From an uncultured Collinsella sp. (lineage in GTDB: Bacteria > Actinomycetota > Coriobacteriia > Coriobacteriales > Coriobacteriaceae), in NCBI GenBank assembly GCA_902489965.1, contig CABUCA010000020.1, positions 1 to 28,427 of the forward strand: DNA of 28,427 nucleotides. Reading direction: 5' to 3'. The notes under the pieces are model-generated. The model searched no databases. It had not been told where the DNA came from and saw nothing but the letters and a program-made list of their open reading frames with translations. Made by a program: the position numbers and the translations under genes. Positions 1 to 6,926 of this stretch are shown in pieces; position 1 is the stretch's first letter, and the number at the start of each line of letters is the position of its first letter.

Positions 1-1
1 C

Positions 2-316
2 GGTCAGATGATCAAGGGCTTCGACGCCGCTGTTGTCGACATGCAGGTGGGCGAGAAGAAGACCGTGCACATTCCTGCTGCCGATGCCTACGGCGAGCAC
101 AATCCCGAGATGGTTATTACCTTCCCGGCCGAGCAGGTTCCCAACATCGAGCAGATCGAGAAGGGCATGAAGCTCTTCCTGTCCACGCCGAGCGGCATGC
201 CTGTCCCCGCCGTCGTCATCGACGTAACGCCCGAGGCTGTGACGCTCGATGCCAACCACGAGCTTGCCGGCAAGGACCTCAACTTTGATATCGAGCTCGT
301 CGAGGTCGAGGGTTAG
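2..316 (+). CDS. SlyD-type FKBP peptidyl-prolyl isomerase (5' end missing)
   Basis: C-terminal part of an FKBP-family cis-trans prolyl isomerase/chaperone; the reading frame is open to the window edge, so the true start lies upstream. The visible part starts in the flap 'GQMIKGFDAAVVDMQVGEKK', runs through 'DAYGEH', the inserted IF chaperone domain, and the closing FKBP strand 'ELAGKDLNFDIELVEV'. This order (FKBP, IF insert, FKBP strand) is that of SlyD. Escherichia coli SlyD has a His-rich nickel-binding tail after this strand; here the protein stops three residues after VEV, so it is a tailless form. The next gene is a UreE-family nickel chaperone starting 3 bp after this stop, so the two are probably co-transcribed. 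It could be a general folding factor with no nickel role. Family assignment is firm; the partner role is inferred. Confidence 0.85.
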   Translation, partial: GQMIKGFDAAVVDMQVGEKKTVHIPAADAYGEHNPEMVITFPAEQVPNIEQIEKGMKLFLSTPSGMPVPAVVIDVTPEAVTLDANHELAGKDLNFDIELVEVEG

Positions 317-319
317 AGC

Positions 320-898
320 ATGCCTGAGCGCTTGGTTTCGACGACATGCTTGGGAAATCTCAACGATCCGTCCTATGAACTTCTGCTTCGCCGGAAGCTG
401 GGCGGCGTCTTTGAAGTTGACGAGCTACTGCTCGATTGGGACCAGGCTGATGTATGCGCGTTTGTGGGCGTGACGGAGCTGGGGCGCACGGTCGATGTTC
501 GGCTGGATACTGCCGACGGCGGTCGTTTTGTCGACGGCGACGTGCTCGCCGTCGACCGTTCGGGCGTGGTGCCCGTGGCGGTTGTCGTGCGCCTGCGCAG
601 CGCCGAGGTTTATTTGGTCGAAGTTGACCGCATGGACCCGATTGCGCTCGCGCATGCGTGCTGGGAGATCGGCAATATGCATGCGCCGCTTTTTCGAGGC
701 GATTCGGACGAGTATACCGTGCGCATGTATACGCCGGTGCAGCCTGTTTTGGGCCGCATGCTCCGGGGCGTCGAGGGCGTTCGGCTCTCGACGGTTACCC
801 GTGAACTCGATTCGGACCGGCGCTTTGCGTCGAGTGCGGCGGATGCCGTTGTGAGTATGGCACCAGACTTTACGATCGTAAAGAAGGCGCGCGGTTAA
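320..898 (+). CDS. ureE: UreE-family metallochaperone, orphan
   Basis: A 192-residue protein with the two-part architecture of UreE, the dimeric nickel chaperone for urease maturation. The N-terminal half (about 15-95) resembles the peptide-binding domain. The C-terminal half contains 'DPIALAHACWEIGNMHAPLF' (106-125), matching the UreE segment DPFxLAKACYHLGNRHVPL, followed by a helix 'PVLGRMLRG' like VLDDMLRQFG. The nickel-bridging histidine of the GNRH motif is kept (His121). The second metal-binding histidine pair and the His-rich tail of Klebsiella UreE are absent. No urease structural or accessory gene is in the window. The start ATG lies 3 bp after the SlyD-type gene, so translation is probably coupled. 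Nickel delivery to a hydrogenase or another enzyme is possible but inferred. Family call is good, function uncertain. Confidence 0.72.
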   Translation: MPERLVSTTCLGNLNDPSYELLLRRKLGGVFEVDELLLDWDQADVCAFVGVTELGRTVDVRLDTADGGRFVDGDVLAVDRSGVVPVAVVVRLRSAEVYLVEVDRMDPIALAHACWEIGNMHAPLFRGDSDEYTVRMYTPVQPVLGRMLRGVEGVRLSTVTRELDSDRRFASSAADAVVSMAPDFTIVKKARG

Positions 899-911
899 CG
901 TGCGTATAAGT

Positions 912-953
912 AAGGCGGACTTTGAGAGACAACTATTCAAAGTCCGCCTTTCT
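912..953 (+). terminator. Intrinsic terminator after ureE-like gene
   Basis: A 14-bp perfect stem (912-925 with 937-950, arm AAGGCGGACTTTGA) with an 11-nt loop and a short weak T run lies 14 bp after the UreE-like stop. It ends the SlyD/UreE-like unit. The T run is weak, so termination may be partial. Confidence 0.75.
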
Positions 954-979
954 GTTGATGAGATGCTGTGGGGGAGCAT

Positions 980-1777
980 ATGGGTCTTGAAGGAATCAAG
1001 CTGATTGCATGCGATTTGGACGGCACGTTGCTGCATCCGGGGGAGCGCGAGCCGCGTTCCGAGGCCTTTGAGCTCATCGATGAGCTGCATCGTCGCGGTA
1101 TCGTGTTTATGCCGGCGAGCGGCCGTCAATATGCGAGCTTGCGCTATCTGTTTGCCCCGGTGGCCGATGAGCTCGCCTATGTATGCGAAAACGGAGCCCT
1201 GGTGATGAGCGAGGGACGTGCCGTTGTCAAGCGTTCCATGGAGCGTAGCCTTGCTATGGATATCGCGAATGCCGTGGTTGCGTATCCCCATGCCGACGTG
1301 ACCCTTTCGTGTGAGGGACATCTCTACACCATGAGCGGCAACGATGCGTTCGTCGATCATTTGCGCTATGAGGTCCACTGCGATGTGGCGGTGGTCGCCC
1401 GCCCCGAGGACATCGACGAGGACGTCATTAAGATTGCCTTCCAGACGCCCGAGGCGGATCAGCCGGCGGCCCTGGAGTATTTCGAGCGCCTCTTTAGCGA
1501 CCGTGTCGACGTGATGACGTCGGGAACCGAGTGGACGGACTTTATCGGCTTTGATTCGGGCAAGGGTTCCGCGCTTGCCGATTACGGTCGCGCCTTGGGT
1601 ATTTCGCCCTATGAGATGATGGCGTTTGGCGATAACGAAAACGATCGCGACATGCTCAACGTCGTGGGCCATCCCTATCTGATGGAGAACTGCAACCCCA
1701 CCATGCGCGACATCAACGACCGCGTCCGTTACGTGCACACGGTCGAAGAAGAGCTGCGTCGCCTGCTTGCCGAGTAG
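980..1777 (+). CDS. Cof-type HAD-IIB phosphatase
   Basis: A 265-residue haloacid-dehalogenase superfamily hydrolase of the Cof/YidA group, which usually removes phosphate from sugar phosphates or small phospho-metabolites in the cytoplasm. Motif I 'DLDGT' (Asp12 nucleophile, Asp14 acid/base) opens the protein. Motif II is the Ser of 'MPASGRQ', motif III the Lys of 'GKGSALADYG', and motif IV 'GDNENDRDM' with the magnesium-binding aspartates. The region between motifs II and III is the C2-type cap that sets substrate choice, so the substrate cannot be read from the sequence. ATG 980 is chosen because it follows GGGGAG (971-976); an in-frame GTG at 968 lacks a ribosome site. It stops 16 bp before the convergent Fur-family gene. 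Confidence 0.88.
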   Translation: MGLEGIKLIACDLDGTLLHPGEREPRSEAFELIDELHRRGIVFMPASGRQYASLRYLFAPVADELAYVCENGALVMSEGRAVVKRSMERSLAMDIANAVVAYPHADVTLSCEGHLYTMSGNDAFVDHLRYEVHCDVAVVARPEDIDEDVIKIAFQTPEADQPAALEYFERLFSDRVDVMTSGTEWTDFIGFDSGKGSALADYGRALGISPYEMMAFGDNENDRDMLNVVGHPYLMENCNPTMRDINDRVRYVHTVEEELRRLLAE

Positions 1778-1792
1778 GCACGTCCCAAACAT

Positions 1793-2173
1793 CTACCGGC
1801 AGTCGGGGCAGAGACCCTCGAAGATGGTGTAGTGCGACGTGACGTGCCAGCCGATTTGCTCGGACGCCTTGGCGTCGAGCTGGGCATCGAAGGGGAGCGG
1901 TACGTCGATGACGCGGCTGCACGAGGTGCAGATGATATGCGCATGCGGCTCGATCGTGCGATCGAAGCGGCTGCCGCCCGGCGTCTTGATGGAGAGAATC
2001 TCGCCGGCGTCGGCCAAGAGATTGAGGTTGCGGTAGACCGTGCCGCGGCTGATTTTGTCATCCTGCGCGCGCACGACGTTGTAGATTTCGTCGGCGGTGG
2101 GATGGTTATAGCTTTGGCGCACGGCGTCAAGAACCAGCTTTCGCTGCCTGGTATTCCTTCTTTGCACCGCCAT
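1793..2173 (-). CDS. Fur-family metalloregulator, PerR-like
   Basis: A 126-residue Fur superfamily repressor: N-terminal winged helix (about 1-70, recognition helix near 'SRGTVYRNL'), then the metal-binding dimerisation domain. Two CxxC pairs (Cys82/85 'CTSC', Cys122/125 'CPDC') form the structural zinc site. The regulatory ligands match the PerR pattern: His24, Asp71 in 'SRFD', His77 and His79 in 'HAH', and Asp90. In PerR, an Asp at the last position gives peroxide sensing through metal-catalysed histidine oxidation. A peroxide-stress role is therefore likely, but an iron or zinc role cannot be excluded. It is the last gene of the minus-strand run 5315-1793, 61 bp after the acylphosphatase, and may have its own promoter there. 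The ribosome site is GAGGCGAGG. Confidence 0.88.
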   Translation of the reverse strand: MAVQRRNTRQRKLVLDAVRQSYNHPTADEIYNVVRAQDDKISRGTVYRNLNLLADAGEILSIKTPGGSRFDRTIEPHAHIICTSCSRVIDVPLPFDAQLDAKASEQIGWHVTSHYTIFEGLCPDCR

Positions 2174-2209
2174 GCGCCTCGCCTCTTTTCTATCAACGGT
2201 CGTAGGTAA

Positions 2210-2238
2210 ATGATACCGTATTTAGCACACAATACTAA
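2210..2238 (-). promoter_or_regulatory. Possible promoter of the PerR-like gene
   Basis: On the minus strand, TTAGTA (2233-2238) and TATCAT (2210-2215) are separated by 17 bp. A loose inverted repeat TAAAT/ATTTA (2207-2211, 2220-2224) overlaps the -10 and could be an autoregulatory site. The -35 matches the consensus at only three positions, so this is tentative. Confidence 0.35.
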
Positions 2239-2645
2239 TAACGAGGCGTGAAACCGTCTTCATTGGCAAGTGGGGTTCGGGCCTGGGCGTCTACGAGGCG
2301 AAAACGCGTTCCCATGCGCTCGTAGGAGGCATGAAGCGCCTCGAGATGAGATAGGATATTTGCCGGAGCTCCCTGTATCTCCATCTCGACTGAGCCGTCT
2401 TCCATGTTACGCACCCAGCCGGTGAGGGAGCGTGCCTGCGCGAGGTTGGTGTTGGTAAAGCGAAAACCAACGCCTTGGACTTGCCCCGCCCAGCGCAGGA
2501 AATAGCGCAGGGGAGTGTCTTGAGTGGCCTCGTCGCTTGCGAGCACAGTAAGTCTGCGGCGCAGCTCGAGCTCGACGTTTGATGGTTTTTGAGGTTCTCG
2601 ACTGCCGCCGGTGACGCTGGAGAAGAACGTATCGAAGAGGCCCAT
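2235..2645 (-). CDS. Acylphosphatase with N-terminal extension
   Basis: A 136-residue protein. Residues about 46-136 form an acylphosphatase domain, which hydrolyses carboxyl-phosphate bonds such as acetyl phosphate. The family signature 'GQVQGVGFR' holds the catalytic arginine (Arg62) and 'TGWVRNMEDGSVE' the catalytic asparagine (Asn80). Typical acylphosphatases are about 90 residues, so the first 45 residues are an extra segment with no recognised motif. ATG 2645 begins 2 bp after the stop of the oxidoreductase gene, so the two genes are translationally coupled. A longer in-frame extension to 2780 overlaps the oxidoreductase and is rejected because it lacks a ribosome site. Confidence 0.85.
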   Translation of the reverse strand: MGLFDTFFSSVTGGSREPQKPSNVELELRRRLTVLASDEATQDTPLRYFLRWAGQVQGVGFRFTNTNLAQARSLTGWVRNMEDGSVEMEIQGAPANILSHLEALHASYERMGTRFRLVDAQARTPLANEDGFTPRY

Positions 2646-2647
2646 CG

Positions 2648-3754
2648 CTATGCCTGCTTGCCTGCGTCGGCCGGGAAGGTAATGCCGGCCTGCTGGCGCA
2701 CGGCATCCATGATGCGCAGCGAGACGAGTGTGACATCGCGGTAGTGGCCAAGCTCGTGACGTCCCGCCGGGGTCTCCCAAATCTCTTCCTTAACGTTATC
2801 GATGCCGCCGATGGCGGTGATAAAGTCTGTGAGTTCGTATTCCATAGTGTTGCTCGATTTGGGCAGGTCGAGCACGCGGCCGTTGTCGCCCTGTTCGCGC
2901 GGTGCCTCGGTCGCCGAGCCGCGTACGACGTCGCCGCGATAGTCGATGCGGACGTTGCGGGGCGTGGACAGATGGTCGATCTGGATAGTGCCACGCTCGC
3001 CTTCGATTTGCGAGGACAGCAGGTCATTCGTAATTTTGGAGTGCGCGAGCTCGACGGAGATCCGGCCACCGCCGTAGCTGGCGAGGATGGAACCGCAGCC
3101 GTCGATGGGGCCGTGCGTGAGCTGTCGCGTGGTGGGGTCGAGTAGAGTAGTCATGCTCGTAAGGCCGGAGGGCATGCCGAAAATCTCGACCATGGGCTCG
3201 ACGGTGTAGACGCCAATGTCCATGAGGGAACCCGATGCCATATTGCAGTCGAAGATATTGGTGGCGCGTCCCGCGAGAATCTCGTTGTAGCGCGAGGAAT
3301 ATTTGCCAAAGCGCAATGAGGCGCGGCGGATGGGGGCGATCTCGCCCAGGGCGTCCTCGATGGCGTGGAAAGCGGGGTCGTGGAGGGGACGCATGGCCTC
3401 GAGGGCCACGACACCTGCTACCTCGGCAGCGCGGAAGACTTCCAGCGCCTGCGCTTCGGTGGCGCAGAAGGGCTTCTCGACGATGACATGCTTGCCACCG
3501 GCGATGCAGGCAAGGGCCTGCTCGTAGTGAAGTGCGTTAGGGCTGCCGATATAGACGGCGTCGACGTCGGCGGCTACCGCAAGCTCATCGAGTGACGTAA
3601 AGTTTCGCTCACCACCGCGCTCGGCGGTAAAGGCAGTACCGCGATTGGCGTCGCGTGAAAGCGTGCCCACAAACGCGGCTTGGTCGTTGGCGTTGACGAC
3701 TTGGATAAAGTCGTCGGTGATCATGGATGTGCCGATGGTCGCGATGCGCAGCAT
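2648..3754 (-). CDS. Gfo/Idh/MocA-family oxidoreductase
   Basis: A 368-residue NAD(P)-dependent dehydrogenase of the Gfo/Idh/MocA family, which mostly acts on sugars, inositols or sugar derivatives. The N-terminal Rossmann fold begins 'MLRIATIGTSMITDDFI'; the usual GxGxxG is replaced by GTSxIT, a variant seen in this family. The family motif 'EKPF' (93-96) carries the catalytic lysine, and the C-terminal half is the substrate-binding alpha/beta domain. ATG 3754 follows a strong AAGGGGG ribosome site. It lies 73 bp after the RNase HI stop and 2 bp before the acylphosphatase start. The substrate is not predictable. Confidence 0.88.
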   Translation of the reverse strand: MLRIATIGTSMITDDFIQVVNANDQAAFVGTLSRDANRGTAFTAERGGERNFTSLDELAVAADVDAVYIGSPNALHYEQALACIAGGKHVIVEKPFCATEAQALEVFRAAEVAGVVALEAMRPLHDPAFHAIEDALGEIAPIRRASLRFGKYSSRYNEILAGRATNIFDCNMASGSLMDIGVYTVEPMVEIFGMPSGLTSMTTLLDPTTRQLTHGPIDGCGSILASYGGGRISVELAHSKITNDLLSSQIEGERGTIQIDHLSTPRNVRIDYRGDVVRGSATEAPREQGDNGRVLDLPKSSNTMEYELTDFITAIGGIDNVKEEIWETPAGRHELGHYRDVTLVSLRIMDAVRQQAGITFPADAGKQA

Positions 3755-3827
3755 ACGTCCCCCTTGCGTTGTTTGGTCTACAGGATGAGTGTAGCGCGTG
3801 GGGATATAAAGCTGCGCGAAAACGCCG

Positions 3828-4313
3828 TTACAGGTCGCTCTCGTTAAAGCCGGTGTCGATATCGAGGTTACTGCCGTCGGCTGCCGTGGTGGCGAGCTCA
3901 TCGCAGCGTTCGTTGAGCTCGTGACCGGCGTGACCCTTAACCCAGATGAACTCAACCTTGTGCTTGCTTTTGGCAGTGAGTAGGCGCTCCCACAGGTCGC
4001 GGTTCTTGACGGGCTGCTTGTTGGCGGTTTTCCATCCGCGCTTTTTCCAGCCGTCGATCCAGTGCTTGTTAAAGGCGTTGACGACGTACTGCGAATCGGA
4101 ATGGACCTCGACCTCGCAGGGGCGGTTAAGTGCCTCGAGCGCCACGATAACGGCCATGAGCTCCATGCGGTTGTTGGTGGTCTTGGCGTAGCCGCGCGAA
4201 AGCTCGGAGGTAAAGGTCTTGCCGGCGGGGTTGGTGTATTTGAGCACGGCGCCGTAGCCGCCGCGTCCCGGATTTGATCGGGCCGAGCCGTCGGTATAGA
4301 TGATGACCTTCAC
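3828..4313 (-). CDS. rnhA: Ribonuclease HI
   Basis: A 161-residue RNase HI, which cleaves the RNA strand of RNA-DNA hybrids during replication and R-loop removal. The catalytic acidic residues are all visible: Asp8 in 'YTDGSARSNPG', Glu51 in 'NNRMEL', Asp73 in 'HSDSQYV', and Asp138 in 'NERCDELA'. The basic handle 'WIDGWKKRGWK' that grips the hybrid is also present. Length is normal for the family. GTG 4313 is preferred over upstream in-frame starts because it follows AAAGGA by 6 bp and gives the family N-terminus (MKVIIYTDGS). It is transcribed with, or just after, the LysR-type gene and lies upstream of the oxidoreductase. Confidence 0.92.
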   Translation of the reverse strand: MKVIIYTDGSARSNPGRGGYGAVLKYTNPAGKTFTSELSRGYAKTTNNRMELMAVIVALEALNRPCEVEVHSDSQYVVNAFNKHWIDGWKKRGWKTANKQPVKNRDLWERLLTAKSKHKVEFIWVKGHAGHELNERCDELATTAADGSNLDIDTGFNESDL

Positions 4314-4412
4314 GGGCTTCCTTTCGTTGGGTACGTTTCGTGTGAGTGACCATTGTAGCGCCATGCCCGCCGGGGGCTAGCAATCTACGATTTCTACCCC
4401 GTCTTCCGACAG

Positions 4413-5315
4413 TTAGTTGGCATGGATGATGCGGTTGAGCTCGTCGAGGTATTGCTGCAAGAGGGGAGAGGGCTTGCGATCGTTATGCATGATGTAGCCT
4501 ATGTGCATCGTTGGGGCGTCTGCTAACGGGATCGATGCCATACCCCATTGCATTTCATTGGAGAGGACACCGGTCGACAGGGTGTAACCGTTCGACGTGA
4601 TAAGTAAGTTAGTAAGTGTTCCGCGGTCCGAGATTCGTATGTTGCGGTCGCAAGGGATATAGCTAAAAGGTTCCTCGGCGTAATAGAAGGAGTTCGAGGT
4701 GCCTTGCTCAAAGCTGTAGCGCGTATATGGTGTGAGGTCGGCAAGGGACAGCTGCGGGCGGCGGGCAAGCGGGTGGCGCTCGCTAACGAAGACGTGGACC
4801 GTCGCGTCGAATAGGGGATGGAAGCTCGCGCGCGCATCGGCAAAAGCCTTCTGCAGAACGCGGACGTTAAAGTCGTCCAGATAGAGGATGCCGATGTCGC
4901 TGCGAAACGCGCGGACGTCATCGATGATCTGCGATGTGGTGGTCTCGCGCATGATGAACTCGAACTTGCTGTCGCGGCAGCGCTCGACCACGTTGACAAA
5001 GGCCTCGACCGAAAAGGCGTAGTGCTGGGCGGAGATGGCGAGGCGGGCTTGCGGGGTGCCGCCGTCCTCGTAGCGCGCCTCGAGCATGTCGGCCTGCTCT
5101 ACGACCTGGCGCGCATAGCCCAAAAGCTCGGTGCCGTCGTTGGTGAGCGTGACGCCGCGGCTGGAGCGCGTAAAGATCTCCAGGTGGAGCTCCTGTTCCA
5201 GGCTTTTGACGGCGTTTGAGATGTTGGACTGAGCGGTATAGAGGCGCTGAGCTGCGGCGTTAATTGAGCCGGACTCTGCCACGGCAATCAGAAAACGAAG
5301 CTGCTGAAGGGTCAT
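4413..5315 (-). CDS. LysR-type transcriptional regulator
   Basis: A 300-residue LysR-family regulator. The winged helix-turn-helix is at 1-60 ('MTLQQLRFLIAVAESGSI', then 'AAAQRLYTAQSNISNAVKSL'), followed by the linker helix and the two-lobed ligand-binding domain. ATG 5315 is chosen over ATG 5324 because the GAAAGG ribosome site directly abuts the first ATG but is 9 bp from the second. The gene is divergent from the O-acetylhomoserine sulfhydrylase gene, and the shared intergenic region holds a good LysR box (5334-5356). It therefore probably controls sulfur amino-acid synthesis and itself. The co-inducer is unknown; O-acetylserine or homoserine derivatives are guesses from related regulators such as CysB and MetR. 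Confidence 0.88.
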   Translation of the reverse strand: MTLQQLRFLIAVAESGSINAAAQRLYTAQSNISNAVKSLEQELHLEIFTRSSRGVTLTNDGTELLGYARQVVEQADMLEARYEDGGTPQARLAISAQHYAFSVEAFVNVVERCRDSKFEFIMRETTTSQIIDDVRAFRSDIGILYLDDFNVRVLQKAFADARASFHPLFDATVHVFVSERHPLARRPQLSLADLTPYTRYSFEQGTSNSFYYAEEPFSYIPCDRNIRISDRGTLTNLLITSNGYTLSTGVLSNEMQWGMASIPLADAPTMHIGYIMHNDRKPSPLLQQYLDELNRIIHAN

Positions 5316-5333
5316 CGACGCCATCCTTTCGAT

Positions 5334-5356
5334 TGCTATCTATAAAACCGATAACA
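5334..5356. promoter_or_regulatory. LysR-type regulator binding site (T-N11-A)
   Basis: An inverted repeat TATC-N9-GATA (5337-5340, 5350-5353) with matching outer pairs (TG..CA) fits the ATC-N9-GAT form of the LysR box. It lies between the divergent lysR-type and sulfhydrylase genes, about 65 bp upstream of the predicted sulfhydrylase transcription start, the usual place for the recognition site of this family. Confidence 0.7.
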
Positions 5357-5375
5357 GGTTAGCGCTTTTAAGTGA

Positions 5376-5404
5376 TTGACCGAGCGAAACAATGCTCGTA
5401 CTAT
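5376..5404 (+). promoter_or_regulatory. Sigma70-type promoter of the sulfhydrylase transcript
   Basis: TTGACC (5376-5381) and TACTAT (5399-5404) are separated by exactly 17 bp, predicting a start near 5411 and a leader of about 177 nt. The spacer contains a perfect inverted repeat CGAGC-N8-GCTCG (5381-5385, 5394-5398), which could be a repressor site between -35 and -10. Confidence 0.75.
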
Positions 5405-5410
5405 TCAAAA

Positions 5411-5587
5411 CACACAAAGGCGGTAGGTAATTAAACCAACCACAGAACCGGGATGCGAAAGGAGGCCCGCATATGAATTGCTTACCAAGACGAATGCCGG
5501 GCTCCTGTTTGCGCCCGTCGGCGTGATCAGGAGACAGCGACTTACTTCTCTCTTTTTATTTACTTTTGTTCGATCAAGGAGATCATC
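5411..5587 (+). promoter_or_regulatory. Structured mRNA leader with possible attenuation
   Basis: The leader holds a small hairpin (5422-5428 with 5435-5441), then a short ORF whose ribosome site is inside a 13-nt arm (5460-5472) that can pair at 11 of 13 positions with 5494-5506. Part of the second arm (5502-5507, CTCCTG) can instead pair with 5528-5533 (CAGGAG), which would free the ribosome site. The two structures exclude each other. A T-rich stretch (5546-5570) follows. The layout fits translation-dependent attenuation. No core of a known SAM riboswitch class was recognised. Confidence 0.55.
5473..5526 (+). CDS. Cys-containing leader peptide ORF
   Basis: A 17-codon ORF reading MNCLPRRMPGSCLRPSA, preceded by AAGGAGG with 7-bp spacing, a better ribosome site than that of many full genes here. 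It lies 61 bp upstream of the sulfhydrylase start and within its predicted transcript. Two Cys and two Met codons occur in 17, both rare amino acids, and the downstream enzyme makes homocysteine. A role as a cysteine- or methionine-sensing leader peptide is inferred; it could also be a chance frame. Confidence 0.5.
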   Translation: MNCLPRRMPGSCLRPSA

Positions 5588-6314
5588 ATGAGCCAGTTTA
5601 TCAACAACCCCGAGCACACCTTTGGTTTCGATACCCTGCAGCTTCACGTTGGCCAGGAGAGTGCCGATCCTGCATCCGACTCCCGCGCCGTGCCTATCTA
5701 CCAGACCACGAGCTATGTGTTCCGCAACTCCCAGCACGCCGCCGACCGCTTTGGTCTTGCCGACGCCGGTAACATCTACGGCCGTCTGACCAACTCCACC
5801 CAGGGCGTCTTCGAGGACCGTATCGCCGCACTCGAGGGTGGCGTGGCAGGTCTCGCCGTCGCCTCCGGTGCTGCTGCTATCACCTATACCCTGCAGGCTC
5901 TTGCCCAGGCCGGTGACCACGTGGTGGCTCAAAAGACCATCTACGGCGGTTCCTACAACCTGCTGGAGCACACACTCTCCCAGTTTGGTGTCGAGACCAC
6001 CTTCGTCGATGCCCACAACCTGGACGAGGTCGAGGGCGCCATCAAGGACAACACCACAGTCATCTATCTCGAGACGCTCGGTAACCCCAACTCCGATATT
6101 CCCAACATCGACGCCATCTCCGAGGTCGCCAAGAAGCATGGCCTGCCGGTCGTCGTCGATAACACCTTCGGCACTCCGTATCTGTTCCGTCCGCTGGAGC
6201 ATGGCGCCAACATCGTCGTTCACTCCGCAACTAAGTTCATTGGCGGCCACGGTACCTCGCTGGGCGGTGTGATTGTCGATGGCGGCAACTTCGATTGGAA
6301 GGCGAGCGGCAAGT

Positions 6315-6342
6315 ATGCGCAGATCGCCGAGCCCAACCCCTC
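6315..6342 (+). repeat. Source copy of 28-bp inverted repeat inside metY
   Basis: This segment encodes part of 'YAQIAEPNPSYHG', conserved in the family, so it is the original copy. Its exact reverse complement (28/28) occurs at 6571-6598. Confidence 0.95.
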
Positions 6343-6570
6343 CTACCATGGCGTCTCGTTTGCCGAGGCCGCCGGCCCTGCCGCCTTCGCGACCTATGTC
6401 CGCGCCATCCTGCTGCGTGACGAGGGCGCTTGCATCAGCCCGTTTAACGCCTGGATCTTGCTCCAGGGCACCGAGACCCTGTCGCTGCGTGTCGACCGCC
6501 ATGTCGAGAACACCAAGAAGGTCGTTGAGTTCCTGGTTGGCGACAGCCACGTCGCCAAGGTGAACCACCC

Positions 6571-6598
6571 GAGGGGTTGGGCTCGGCGATCTGCGCAT
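6571..6598 (-). repeat. Inserted 28-bp inverted copy that breaks metY
   Basis: Positions 6571-6598 are identical to the reverse complement of 6315-6342. Deleting exactly these 28 bases rejoins the conserved protein sequence, so this copy is the insertion. The length is 3n+1 and therefore shifts the frame. It also creates the ATG at 6597. Confidence 0.93.
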
Positions 6599-6926
6599 GA
6601 GCCTGTCTGAGCACCCCGATCACGAGCTCTATCAGAAGTACTTCCCCAACGGTGGTGCCTCGATCTTTACCTTTGAGATTAAGGGTGGCCAGGAGGCAGC
6701 TTGGAAGTTCATCGATCATCTGCAGGTCTTCTCGCTGCTCGCCAACGTGGCCGACGTCAAGTCGCTCGTCGTGCACCCGGCTACGACTACGCACTCCCAG
6801 CTCTCTGCCGAGGAGCTCGCCGAGCAGAACATTACGTCCTCCACGATCCGTCTTTCCATCGGTACCGAGAACGCCGAGGACATCATTTGGGATCTGAAGC
6901 AGGCCTTCGCCGCGCTGGACGAGTAA
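6597..6926 (+). pseudogene. metY: O-acetylhomoserine sulfhydrylase, C-terminal part
   Basis: The remaining 109 residues of the broken sulfhydrylase, starting at the ATG made by the inserted repeat and overlapping the N-terminal frame by 14 bp. The segment contains the family C-terminal domain: 'GGASIFTFEIKGG', 'FSLLANVADVKSLVVHPATT' and 'THSQLS', including the substrate-carboxylate-binding region near 'THSQLS' and 'RLSIG'. No clear ribosome site precedes ATG 6597, so independent translation would depend on re-initiation after the overlapping stop. If the 28-bp insert is an assembly artefact, this is simply the 3' end of an intact gene of about 436 codons. Confidence 0.85.

Larger units (their letters stand above)
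5588..6610 (+). pseudogene. metY: O-acetylhomoserine sulfhydrylase, N-terminal part (frameshifted)
   Basis: The first 326 residues belong to a PLP-dependent enzyme of the Cys/Met metabolism family, which makes homocysteine from O-acetylhomoserine and sulfide. The PLP lysine is Lys216 in 'HSATKFIGGHGTSLGG'; the cofactor-binding 'VASGAAAI' (91-98) and 'DNTFGTPYLF' are intact. After 'SHVAKVNHP' the frame breaks: 28 extra bases at 6571-6598 shift it and give a foreign tail ending at a TGA at 6608-6610. Removing the 28 bases restores 'NHPSLSEHPDHELYQKYFP' in one frame through 6926. The ribosome site is AAGGAG (5576-5581). The break may be a real mutation or an assembly error; both products are incomplete as read. 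A cystathionine gamma-synthase is less likely given the sequence pattern. Confidence 0.85.

Noticed and set aside
320..898. A urease operon starting at the UreE-like gene.
   Set aside because: No ureA-C, ureF, ureG or ureD homologue is present in the window, and a terminator follows directly after the gene.
5411..5587. SAM riboswitch upstream of the sulfhydrylase gene.
   Set aside because: The conserved cores of SAM-I, SAM-II and SAM-IV type aptamers as I know them are not visible; the leader looks more like a translated attenuator.
6315..6598. An invertible (phase-variable) switch formed by the 28-bp inverted repeats.
   Set aside because: Inverting the segment between the repeats would not restore the reading frame, and no promoter lies between them. 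A one-time inverted duplication or an artefact explains it better.
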